Shown here: positions 42,794 through 51,117 of the stretch, piece by piece
Layout of the letters: every line of letters begins with the position of its first letter
How positions within the stretch are numbered: position 1 is the first letter of the stretch
NCBI GenBank assembly: GCA_019449555.1
Contig: JAGRPN010000165.1
Location: forward strand, 1 to 59,728
DNA: 59,728 bases
Direction: 5' to 3'
From: Ramlibacter sp.
Lineage (GTDB): Bacteria; Pseudomonadota; Gammaproteobacteria; Burkholderiales; Burkholderiaceae_C
Position numbers and translations under genes: made by a program
Notes under the pieces: model-generated
What the model was told of the DNA's origin: nothing
Database searches by the model: none
The model's input: only the letters and a program-made list of their open reading frames with translations

Positions 42794-43837
42794 GTGACGT
42801 CTAAAGCTCGCGCTCCACTGAAAGAGGTATACCTCGAAGTCGCGGCGCGCCTCGAACTCTCGCCGGAGCACGAGAGGATGCTCGCGGAAGTTCTGCGCAA
42901 CGAGCTCGGTACCGCCCCCAGTGCGATTCCTGAGTTCCGCCAACAGCATCGCAAGCGTCAGAAGACCATCAACTGGCTGCGTGACCGCAAATACATCAAC
43001 GAGGAACTGGGGAAGCCGTACGCGCTGCAATTCCTAGGCTTCGCCGTCCTGCTGGCGAAGGGAAACTCCACGGCGTTGGAGCTGCGCCGCGTGATGGATA
43101 GGGTCATGCGAGAGGTAAAGGCCTCCTTCGAGAGAGATTCGGCGCGCACTAGCCTCAGCCTCGCAGAGTTGGGTGACCATGCAGCGCCACTCAAGCGACC
43201 TGAATTGCTGCTGCCGGCACTCAGAGTCATGAGCACCTCAGGAATCGGCATCCACTTGGGGGGCAACCCAAGTATTGGCGAGCTGGCCGTGAGTTTCTCG
43301 GACCAGGTGTTCGAGTTTCGGGACGCGACCGAGTACACGGCCTGGCATCTGCGCGGCCAGCTTGGGCCCGGCTGGCCGTCTCCGGCCGGTCTCACCTTGG
43401 AAGCACCCCTGCAGTTGGCGCACCTTCAACTCGTGCCGGACGCTCACGAGAACGCCGTCAAAGCACTGGACCGCATCCTCAAGGAGCCAGAGTCCGCCCT
43501 GGTCTCCGGAAATGCGGCACTTGATGCCACAGCCAAGTTCATTCTTCGGGGCAATCTCCCGACCGACAAGCCAACACTGCCGCAGCTCGTGCGGGCATGC
43601 AAGGACGCGTTGGATTTTGAGCGCGAGTTCCTCGAACTCGGCCAAGCCGTCGTACATGTCTCGAACGCCCTAGCGGCTGTACGGAACACGTATGGAGATG
43701 GCCACGGGAAGTTCGAAGGCCGGAATGCCACACGCGCAGAAGCTCGCTTTGCGGCGGGCTGTGCTTTACTGCTAGCCGAATACCTCTTGGACCGATGGGA
43801 AAGTGTTGCAAGCAACGCATCCCGCGCTCAAACCTAG
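42794..43837 (+). CDS. Abi-C domain protein (abortive infection)
   Basis: This 347-residue protein ends in an Abi-C (abortive infection C-terminal) domain: LPQLVRACKDAL, then LAAVRNTYGDGHGKFEG with the conserved R...GDGHG, and ARFAAGCALLLAEYLLDRW. Proteins with this domain are found in phage-defence loci; the biochemical activity is not well defined. The N-terminal 200 residues are not recognised. I chose the GTG at 42794 because AGGAGG lies nine bases before it; an ATG at 42761 would add 11 residues but has no ribosome-binding site. The helicase gene follows 73 bases later on the same strand. Confidence 0.82.
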   Translation: MTSKARAPLKEVYLEVAARLELSPEHERMLAEVLRNELGTAPSAIPEFRQQHRKRQKTINWLRDRKYINEELGKPYALQFLGFAVLLAKGNSTALELRRVMDRVMREVKASFERDSARTSLSLAELGDHAAPLKRPELLLPALRVMSTSGIGIHLGGNPSIGELAVSFSDQVFEFRDATEYTAWHLRGQLGPGWPSPAGLTLEAPLQLAHLQLVPDAHENAVKALDRILKEPESALVSGNAALDATAKFILRGNLPTDKPTLPQLVRACKDALDFEREFLELGQAVVHVSNALAAVRNTYGDGHGKFEGRNATRAEARFAAGCALLLAEYLLDRWESVASNASRAQT

Positions 43838-43910
43838 TTGCGTTCGGCCGCGCCGGCAACTTTCTTTGCGAGATACTGTTCGCACAAACCTCCATTAAGA
43901 AGGCGAAACG

Positions 43911-46682
43911 TTGAGCGGGGGCCAATCCAAACAAGCGACCCTGACGTGGGCTCCCACCTCCGCGGGGAAGCTTTTCACGTCTACACCGGAGTGGCGCTTC
44001 CAGCTTCATGGCTCCAAGTACGAGCTCGGCGTCTCCGGTAAGGTGCTTTCTGGCTCAGTGCTCGACCTGCGGGAATTGCGCATCGTGCCCGGCGCGTTCT
44101 GGGCCACGCTCGCCATTCCCGCGAGCGTCGGTCAGCTGCGCCTGGATGGTTTGCCGAACGCGGATGCGAAGAAATTGGCAGCAGCGCTGGAATCAGCGGT
44201 TGCGGCCGAATCAAAAAAACGTGCTGCGGCCGCCGCAGCGAAACTGCTCTCCCTCGTTCGCGAGTCGCTTACCTCCTGGGCCAACTCCGTCGAGCAGGCC
44301 TTCCAGCTTGAACGCCGGGCGCGAGGGTGGTTCTCGCGTGAATTTGTCGCTGGCCTAGAAGCAACTCGCCCCAAGCAAGTCGCCACCGCACTCGCGATTC
44401 CTGCAGTGAGGGAGCGCATCGACTACGAGGTTGAAGAGGTCCAGAACGCCGTCAAGGGCTGGGACCGAGACACAACTCGGTTTGCCGCCATCAGCAATGC
44501 CAAGCATCTGGAGTCAGAGCGCGCGACAAGTGCGGAGTTCTTCGGCAAGGTGGAGAAGACGCCCCTCACGAGGGAGCAAATAGATGCGGTCGTGTGCTTC
44601 GACAGCCGCGTTCTGCTGGTGGCCTCGGCAGGTTCCGGCAAGACTTCCACCATGATTGCCAAGGCCGCATACGCGCTGCACAAGCGCTACTTCGCGCCAG
44701 AGTCCGTCCTTCTCTTGGCCTTCAACAACGCTGCGGCGGCCGAGCTTCGAGAGCGGCTTAAGGCACGCATGGAGCCGCTTGGCCTGGCCCCCGACCGCGT
44801 CACAGCCAAGACTTTCCACGCCTTCGGCCTGGACGTTATCGGCCAAGCTACTGGTAGGCGCCCGTCTATCGCACCATGGCTCGAATCCGGCCGGGACCTG
44901 GAAGCACTGATGCGAATGGTCGACGAGCTCAAGGACGAGAACGCCTGGTTCAGGACCTCTTGGGACATGTTCCGCGTCGTCTTCGGCCAAGACCTGCCCG
45001 AGTTCGGAAAGGAGGAGGAAGGAAAGGACTCGTGGGACCGTGACACCCGCAAGGACGGGTTCTGGACCCTGAACGGCGAGGTGGTCAAAAGCCGTGGCGA
45101 ACTCCTGATTGCGAACTGGCTGTTCTACAACGGCGTGGAGTACGAGTACGAGCGTCCTTACGAGCAGAGCACGGCCGACGCATCACACAGGCAGTACAAC
45201 CCGGACTTCTACATCCCTGCCGCCAAGGCCTATCTCGAGCACTGGGCCTTGGACGAGAAGGGGCAGCCGCCCCCGTCGTTCCACGGCTACCTCGAATCGA
45301 TGCAGTGGAAGCGCGAACTGCACAAGCAACATGGCACCATCCTTCTCGAGACCACCATGGCGCAGCTTTGGACCGGAGAGGCGTTCCGGTACTTGGAGCG
45401 CGAACTGACCACACTGGGAGTGCAGCTTGACCCCAACCCCGACAGGCCGGCCGAAGGCCGAGCCCCTATCGAGACGCCGCGCTTGGCGCGAACCTTTCGC
45501 ACTTTCATGGTTCATGCCAAGAGCAACCGGATTTCCGCCGAAGAGCTCCGCCGACGGGTGAAGGACCGAGCGCCGGGGCCGTTCGTCTTCCGCCACACGA
45601 TGTTCCTGGACCTTTACGAGCAGCTCGCCGTTCGCTGGGCCTCTGAGCTGACCAAAGGCGGGTACATTGACTTTGAGGACATGCTCGGGATGGCGGGTGA
45701 CCTCATCGAGCAGGGGCGCTGGAAGAGCTCGTACGAACTCGTGATGGTCGACGAGTTCCAGGATGCCAGCCAGGCGCGCGCCCGCATCCTACAGGGTCTT
45801 GTTCGCAAGCCTCGGACGTGCCTTTTCGCGGTGGGCGATGACTGGCAAAGCATAAATCGGTTCGCGGGTGCAGACCTGTCAGTGATGACGCAGTTCGAGA
45901 AGATATTCGGCAGCGCCGTCACTCTCAAACTTGAGCAGACCTTCCGCTGCGCGCCGGCAATTTGCACCATCAGCAGTGGCTTTGTGCAGAGAAACCCCGC
46001 GCAGCTTCGAAAGAACGTGCGCTCATCGCAGTCCGATGCACAAACGCCCGTGACCGTCATCCAGCTGCGTGACCTCAAGACGCAGGGTCGCAGCGCTATC
46101 GAAAAGCGCATCGCGCAGCTACAGGCGGCCGAACCTGGAACCCAGCCCTCAGTGCTGATTCTCGGGCGCTACAACCATGACCGGGAGCACTTTCCCAAAG
46201 CGACGACCGACGAGCGCGTTAGATTCATTACCGTGCACGGCTCCAAAGGGCTGGAAGCTGACCACGTAATCGTCGCGAGCATGACGTCCGAAACCCTGGG
46301 ATTTCCGAGCCGAATTGAGGACGACCTGGTCTTGCAGCTTGCTCTACCCGACCCCGAGCCGTTTTTGTTCGCCGAGGAAAGGCGCCTCTTCTACGTCGCC
46401 CTTACCCGCGCCCGCAAGTCAGTGACCCTTCTCACAGAGATTGGCCGCGAGTCCACTTTCATCACCGAGCTCGTGCGTGATTACAAAGTGCCCGCCAGCA
46501 ACTTCCAAGGTGAGGCGGCGAATGTAGAGGTTTGCCCGAACTGCGGACGCGGCACGTTGGTGCAACGCAAGGGACCCTGGGGGCGATTCCTTGGGTGTAG
46601 CACATTTCCTGCGTGCAAATTCACCCGCAAGACAGCAGATACCGCCGGTCCGAGAACCTACCGGCGATATAGGAGCCGCTGA
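43911..46682 (+). CDS. UvrD/HelD-like helicase with nuclease-like insert and zinc ribbon (923 aa)
   Basis: This large superfamily 1 helicase has a helicase IV-like N-terminal domain (about 1-190), Walker A ASAGSGKTS near residue 242, Walker B VMVDEFQDASQ, and motif VI-type FYVALTRARKSV. Between motifs I and II there is an insert with EVVKSRGELLIANWLFYNG, YNPDFYIP and AYLEHW, the pattern of the restriction-endonuclease-like domain seen in some helicase IV relatives. A C4 zinc ribbon of topoisomerase type closes the protein (CPNCGRG...CSTFPACKF). The TTG start at 43911 has AAGAAGG seven bases upstream. It likely unwinds or processes DNA, perhaps with the Abi-C gene just before it. Confidence 0.87.
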   Translation: MSGGQSKQATLTWAPTSAGKLFTSTPEWRFQLHGSKYELGVSGKVLSGSVLDLRELRIVPGAFWATLAIPASVGQLRLDGLPNADAKKLAAALESAVAAESKKRAAAAAAKLLSLVRESLTSWANSVEQAFQLERRARGWFSREFVAGLEATRPKQVATALAIPAVRERIDYEVEEVQNAVKGWDRDTTRFAAISNAKHLESERATSAEFFGKVEKTPLTREQIDAVVCFDSRVLLVASAGSGKTSTMIAKAAYALHKRYFAPESVLLLAFNNAAAAELRERLKARMEPLGLAPDRVTAKTFHAFGLDVIGQATGRRPSIAPWLESGRDLEALMRMVDELKDENAWFRTSWDMFRVVFGQDLPEFGKEEEGKDSWDRDTRKDGFWTLNGEVVKSRGELLIANWLFYNGVEYEYERPYEQSTADASHRQYNPDFYIPAAKAYLEHWALDEKGQPPPSFHGYLESMQWKRELHKQHGTILLETTMAQLWTGEAFRYLERELTTLGVQLDPNPDRPAEGRAPIETPRLARTFRTFMVHAKSNRISAEELRRRVKDRAPGPFVFRHTMFLDLYEQLAVRWASELTKGGYIDFEDMLGMAGDLIEQGRWKSSYELVMVDEFQDASQARARILQGLVRKPRTCLFAVGDDWQSINRFAGADLSVMTQFEKIFGSAVTLKLEQTFRCAPAICTISSGFVQRNPAQLRKNVRSSQSDAQTPVTVIQLRDLKTQGRSAIEKRIAQLQAAEPGTQPSVLILGRYNHDREHFPKATTDERVRFITVHGSKGLEADHVIVASMTSETLGFPSRIEDDLVLQLALPDPEPFLFAEERRLFYVALTRARKSVTLLTEIGRESTFITELVRDYKVPASNFQGEAANVEVCPNCGRGTLVQRKGPWGRFLGCSTFPACKFTRKTADTAGPRTYRRYRSR

Positions 46683-46709
46683 CGTCGGCCCGGTGCCGTC
46701 AGCCCTATC

Positions 46710-49700
46710 TCACGCCAATCTGCGTTGGAACACGTTGAACCGCGTCGCGCTCAGAATCCGATGCGAGTCTGGCCTGCCCGACGCAGCCGCTTCAAGCAAC
46801 TTCAATTCTTCCCGGGTTCCCTCATTCGCGAAAATGTCCGCAACAAGCCGGAGCGCCTCAGTAGAGTCGTGTGCGGCCAGCCACTGCAGTGCAGCCCCCA
46901 AGACGGAAGCGCGGGTCGCGCCGAGCTGCGTATTCCAATCAATCCATTCGTGAATCGATAGGCGTTGGCCGGCAAGGGCCTTGTCCAACTGGTAGGTCCC
47001 GACAGTGTCCTCCGGCAGGTATGCCATGCGGTCCGGCACGCGTCTGACGAGCTCATCCAAATATTGAGTGCGGAACTCCAGCCAGCCGTTCTGTGTGCAC
47101 GCGCACCACAGGCTGACAATCTCCGTTGGATGAATCAGCTGCAGGTACGGTCGCAAAGCCTCCATCTGCTCAAGTCTGGAGATGCCGGCGGGACGCTGCG
47201 GAGTCCAGGATTTAGCATGCAAGATGAAGTATTCGAATAGGCCGCCTGGATTTTCAGAGCTATCGACTGCATCTTGCACCAACGCCTTGAACCTAGTGGT
47301 GGCGAACAGTACCGCAGCATGCACGAAGGGCCTTCGCGACTTCAATCTGGCCCACAAGGGCGCCATGAGCGATTCGGCGACCTCCGCGCCTAGGCGAACG
47401 AGCATCTCGGCAGCCGTGCTTTCCAGCCATTCGGCAACCGTGCTTTCCCCCCATTTCATCTCGCCCGCCGAGCCCTTGGACGCGATATATTCCAGTGCGC
47501 CGGCCAGAGCAGGTGTCAATTCACTGGTCCACACGTATCGAGACATCCCCAACCAGTACTCGGGATTCTGTGCAATTTTGGCGACCAAGGCGGGCACGAC
47601 GGTCGTGTCTTTGCGCCTCGCGCGGACCCAAATTGCCTGCTCATAGAGCGGACTTTCGAACTTCACACTGCGTGCGATGCCAACGTCGGACTCCGAGATA
47701 CTGAGTTGCCAAAGGTCAAACGCGCTCTTCTGAAGGTGTTCGTCATTGCGGGCGTCGAAAGCCAGGGCGAGCAGGCGCTCCTTCGTTCGCGCAGACATTT
47801 GCCGAGGTCGCGGCTCTCCCAATTCCTTCCACAGGTAATCCATAGAGGAAAACGAGAGGAGCACGTCAAGTTTCTCATGCTCGGCGAGGTACCTGACGAC
47901 GTGCTCAACGGCATCCGGGTGGTCGACGCCCCGCAGCATGTAGGTGATTGGCCAGGTGAGCCGCGGCGACGTGCTCGCTCGCTGGACGAAGTACGCCACC
48001 CCCTGTTCCGGGGTATTCAACGCGAACGCTTGCGCCACTTCGTAAGCCGCTAGTTGCTCCACGGGCCGTCCGTATTTGGCATCTTCCTCGTTCGGCAGCG
48101 CCTCCCAGGCATCACAAACAGGTCCGAGCGTCGTCTCCGCCTCCCTCCCACAGCAGCGAGCTGCGGCCCAGAGATAAAGAGGGAGGTTTCGCGCCTCGTC
48201 GTGTGACCAAGACCGACAGATGGCTGGCGCTAGTGTCTCGTCTGCCAAGTACCCGGCAAGGTGCAGCGCGCCCTTACGCGTTGCAGCCGCAACGTCTGGA
48301 CGCTCCAGAATCTCAGCCACGGCGGCCTTGAGTCTTCCTCCGTACAGCCTGCTTACCTCCTGCAGCAACTCGCGTTGGCCGGCAAAAGCCCGCCCAAGCC
48401 CGTAGACGGAAAGCATGGTCACACCTGCTGCTACGTCGCCATTTCTCAGTCGAGCTGCCAGCAGGGGATACCAGCGGTGGTCCTGCCTTGGAAACAAGTC
48501 TGTGAGTGGCACTATGTGTGCCGAGCGAATTTCCGCCAGAACCGTCGCGACAGCAAGTCGGCGGGTCACGAAATGCTCAGAATGCGTCTCAGGACGCTCA
48601 AGCCACTCACGAGCCGCTTTCGCGGCCGTCTCCTCGTAGGAGCTTGACGCTTCTGATGCAACTTTGAGCGCGCTGAAGGCGACGGCCGGACTGAAGTGGC
48701 TCAGTTGATGCAAGGAGGCCACCGGCAAGCGAACCCTGGCAGCGGCCGCTCCCACGCTCTCCGCAAAGAAGGGGTCACCGAGGTAATCTCGTGACAGGTC
48801 GCCGGCAGCAAGCCGCTGCCCGGCCACGCGGGAAATGAGGAAAGACATGATGCGGTCATGCCGTGCCTCAATTCTCCCTGTTTCGTTCAGCCACAGAACG
48901 CGCCCATCATGGAGGACACCGCGCAGCACTTGTGCTTGTTCGGCATCTGCTAACCAGGCCCTTGCCTGTTCCCAGGAGGGACTCACATTGCGCCCGTGCA
49001 GCATGTGTTCAACGAGCGAATCGATGACCGCAGCGACCTCTGACGCCAAAAGATTGGCGCCTACCGCCAATTCAGCTGTCTTCTCGTCAACGTAGCGCTC
49101 AATGACAACGGACGCGGTTGTCTCTCCGCGCAGGTCGTGTAATGCAATGAGAAGCGGGTCATTGGCAAGACTTGCCGCGATTGCAGCAATGGAGTTCGTA
49201 TCGAGGTCGCGACCAAGTGTTTCACTCCGGGCAGACACTGCGGCGCGGGCCTCCTCCTCGTCGTACCGGCCCAATCGAACAATGTCCAAAGCACCCAAGG
49301 CGTCGTGCTTGTTCTCCAGGGAGTCCACAAACCTGGGCCACACAGGGCAGACTAGGCGCCAGTTCGCCTCAGCCTGCCCTGCCGGGGCCCGCGATGCCCA
49401 GGAAATGAGCTTGTTGAGCAGCGCGCCCGGCTGGTCAGACCGGTTGATGTCTTCCACCAAGACCAGAAGTGGTGAAGCGTCTGTGCAAATGGCGAGCGCT
49501 TGGGCGCCAGCACCTTCCGCCAAGTTCGGATGCTGCCTGCGTAGTTCCTGTTCCAGCGCACCGGCCAAGGTGGTCGATGCACCCAGGAGCTCGTGCTTCA
49601 GGACGATGGCCGGTCGCCCGCTAGCCAGATAGTCGACTGCCGCCCTGGCGCAAACGGTAGTCTTTCCCATCCCGGATGAGCCGACCACCAAGGTGTGCTT

Positions 49701-50378
49701 GCCAAGCAGCGAAAACTCGCGCCTAGCCACCACCTCCGCCGGGGGTGGCAGCTTCAGGTGGTCGGAGAGGCTGCGCCGGCCAATTTCGAGCAAGAGGCCC
49801 ATCGAGATAAGTTCGATGCGCGTTCCTAGATATGAAGCGCGGATGACCTGTCCCTCGGCTGACGTATCCAAGAATTGCGCGATGCGCGAGGCAGACCATA
49901 CGTCGAGCTCAACGTCCGCGCCGGCCGCGAGCGACTCCGCATCAACCCGGACATCGAACGGCGTCTCACGATTGGTGGTCAGGGCGAAGGTGACCCGCAA
50001 CTGCGGCATATCCACCCGCATCTCGGCGACGAGAATTAAGCCCTTGACCAGGTCACCTGCATCCTGAGTTGGCTTGCCGCTCTTGGTACGCGGCTTGACC
50101 GAAGAAGGGTCGTGCAGCCATTTGCTCCGCAACGACGATTGCTCGCACGTCGTGTGCGCGGCGCAGACGAAGCGCGAACCGACTGCCGATTCCACCCACC
50201 CAACGTTGTCAAACGGCGCCTTGACGGTCTTGCCGCTCGCGGGATTGACTCCGGGATGGGAGATGTTCCCGTACTTCGCAGTGTCTGCAGCCCTCAGGAC
50301 AGCGGCGGCCAGCCGCTCGAATAGCGCGGCATCCGTGATTGCCGCCAACTGGTTGAGAGTGTCCCTGACTTCTGACAT
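46710..50378 (-). CDS. STAND-type ATPase with nuclease-like N-terminus (1222 aa)
   Basis: The layout is that of large defence STAND ATPases. Residues 1-180 form a nuclease-like domain with HPGVNPASGKTVKAPFDNVG and AAHTTCEQSSLRSKW, a pattern seen in restriction-endonuclease-like sensors. The NTPase has Walker A GSSGMGKTT (233-241) and Walker B LLVLVEDINRSD (304-315). From about residue 500 to the end are helical repeats of HEAT/ARM type, the usual ligand-sensing part. Avs-type STAND proteins detect phage proteins and then activate an N-terminal effector; this protein is probably similar, though the N-terminal Asp/Glu/Lys set is not fully clear. It ends 27 bases from the convergent helicase gene. 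Confidence 0.8.
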   Translation of the reverse strand: MSEVRDTLNQLAAITDAALFERLAAAVLRAADTAKYGNISHPGVNPASGKTVKAPFDNVGWVESAVGSRFVCAAHTTCEQSSLRSKWLHDPSSVKPRTKSGKPTQDAGDLVKGLILVAEMRVDMPQLRVTFALTTNRETPFDVRVDAESLAAGADVELDVWSASRIAQFLDTSAEGQVIRASYLGTRIELISMGLLLEIGRRSLSDHLKLPPPAEVVARREFSLLGKHTLVVGSSGMGKTTVCARAAVDYLASGRPAIVLKHELLGASTTLAGALEQELRRQHPNLAEGAGAQALAICTDASPLLVLVEDINRSDQPGALLNKLISWASRAPAGQAEANWRLVCPVWPRFVDSLENKHDALGALDIVRLGRYDEEEARAAVSARSETLGRDLDTNSIAAIAASLANDPLLIALHDLRGETTASVVIERYVDEKTAELAVGANLLASEVAAVIDSLVEHMLHGRNVSPSWEQARAWLADAEQAQVLRGVLHDGRVLWLNETGRIEARHDRIMSFLISRVAGQRLAAGDLSRDYLGDPFFAESVGAAAARVRLPVASLHQLSHFSPAVAFSALKVASEASSSYEETAAKAAREWLERPETHSEHFVTRRLAVATVLAEIRSAHIVPLTDLFPRQDHRWYPLLAARLRNGDVAAGVTMLSVYGLGRAFAGQRELLQEVSRLYGGRLKAAVAEILERPDVAAATRKGALHLAGYLADETLAPAICRSWSHDEARNLPLYLWAAARCCGREAETTLGPVCDAWEALPNEEDAKYGRPVEQLAAYEVAQAFALNTPEQGVAYFVQRASTSPRLTWPITYMLRGVDHPDAVEHVVRYLAEHEKLDVLLSFSSMDYLWKELGEPRPRQMSARTKERLLALAFDARNDEHLQKSAFDLWQLSISESDVGIARSVKFESPLYEQAIWVRARRKDTTVVPALVAKIAQNPEYWLGMSRYVWTSELTPALAGALEYIASKGSAGEMKWGESTVAEWLESTAAEMLVRLGAEVAESLMAPLWARLKSRRPFVHAAVLFATTRFKALVQDAVDSSENPGGLFEYFILHAKSWTPQRPAGISRLEQMEALRPYLQLIHPTEIVSLWCACTQNGWLEFRTQYLDELVRRVPDRMAYLPEDTVGTYQLDKALAGQRLSIHEWIDWNTQLGATRASVLGAALQWLAAHDSTEALRLVADIFANEGTREELKLLEAAASGRPDSHRILSATRFNVFQRRLA

Positions 50379-50402
50379 TGGATGAGGCGCTCGACGAGCT
50401 TC

Positions 50403-51113
50403 TTACAACGCGTCTCCGAACGCCGCCCTCTCCAGCGCTTCATGCTGGCGCTGCCAATCCGGCATATGCCGCGCCACCAACGCCCAGAAAGCCTTGGTGT
50501 GGCTCTTCGCCACCGTATGGCAAAGCTCGTGGATGATGACGTACTCCTGCACGGAGGCTGGTAGCTCCATAACCCGCGGGTGAAACTCGAGCACGTCGTG
50601 AGCATCGCAGCTGGCCCAACGACTCTGAAAAACGCGGATGCGCACACCTCGGGCCTGCAATCCAGACTGGCGCTCCCAGTGCCGCACCCGATTCAGCAGT
50701 CTTTCGTGCGCACGCTCCCGGTAAAAATTCAGGAGCAACGGCCTTAGGCTTGATGGCGAGATTCTGGCTGCGTCTGGATGCTCAATGACAAAGCGGGAAG
50801 CAGTGAACGACAGTCGGGGTCGGATAAGGTCTGGCACATGCCGCACTTCGGTGAAGTACGTTCGACCACAGTAACGCAGGCGGCTGCCGGTAATGATGGC
50901 ATCGCTGGTCTGCGGGACACTCACCAAAGCCAGCTTCTCTCGTATCCAGCGGGCGCGCCGCCGCACCAAAGCCTCCTGCTCCACAACACCAACCAATGGA
51001 CCGCGTAACAGCACCGGCCGCCCGCGCTCCACGGTCACATAGTGCCGCTTGAGCTTTGCTTCGGACTTAAAACGCCACTCGATGGTGGTTTGCCCGTACT
51101 GCAGTCGAGGCAT
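50403..51113 (-). CDS. YgjP-like zinc metallopeptidase
   Basis: This 236-residue protein belongs to the YgjP/M48-related metallopeptidase family often encoded beside type I restriction genes. The zinc motif is HELCH followed by AKSHTKAFW, which supplies the third ligand region, near residue 185. The middle part has RWASCDAHDVLEFHPRVMEL, as in SprT/YgjP proteins. The ATG at 51113 lies 4 bases after the hsdR stop (TGA CCCC ATG), so it is the last gene of the operon; a frame extension to 51155 would overlap hsdR and is rejected. Confidence 0.88.
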   Translation of the reverse strand: MPRLQYGQTTIEWRFKSEAKLKRHYVTVERGRPVLLRGPLVGVVEQEALVRRRARWIREKLALVSVPQTSDAIITGSRLRYCGRTYFTEVRHVPDLIRPRLSFTASRFVIEHPDAARISPSSLRPLLLNFYRERAHERLLNRVRHWERQSGLQARGVRIRVFQSRWASCDAHDVLEFHPRVMELPASVQEYVIIHELCHTVAKSHTKAFWALVARHMPDWQRQHEALERAAFGDAL

Positions 51114-51117
51114 GGGG

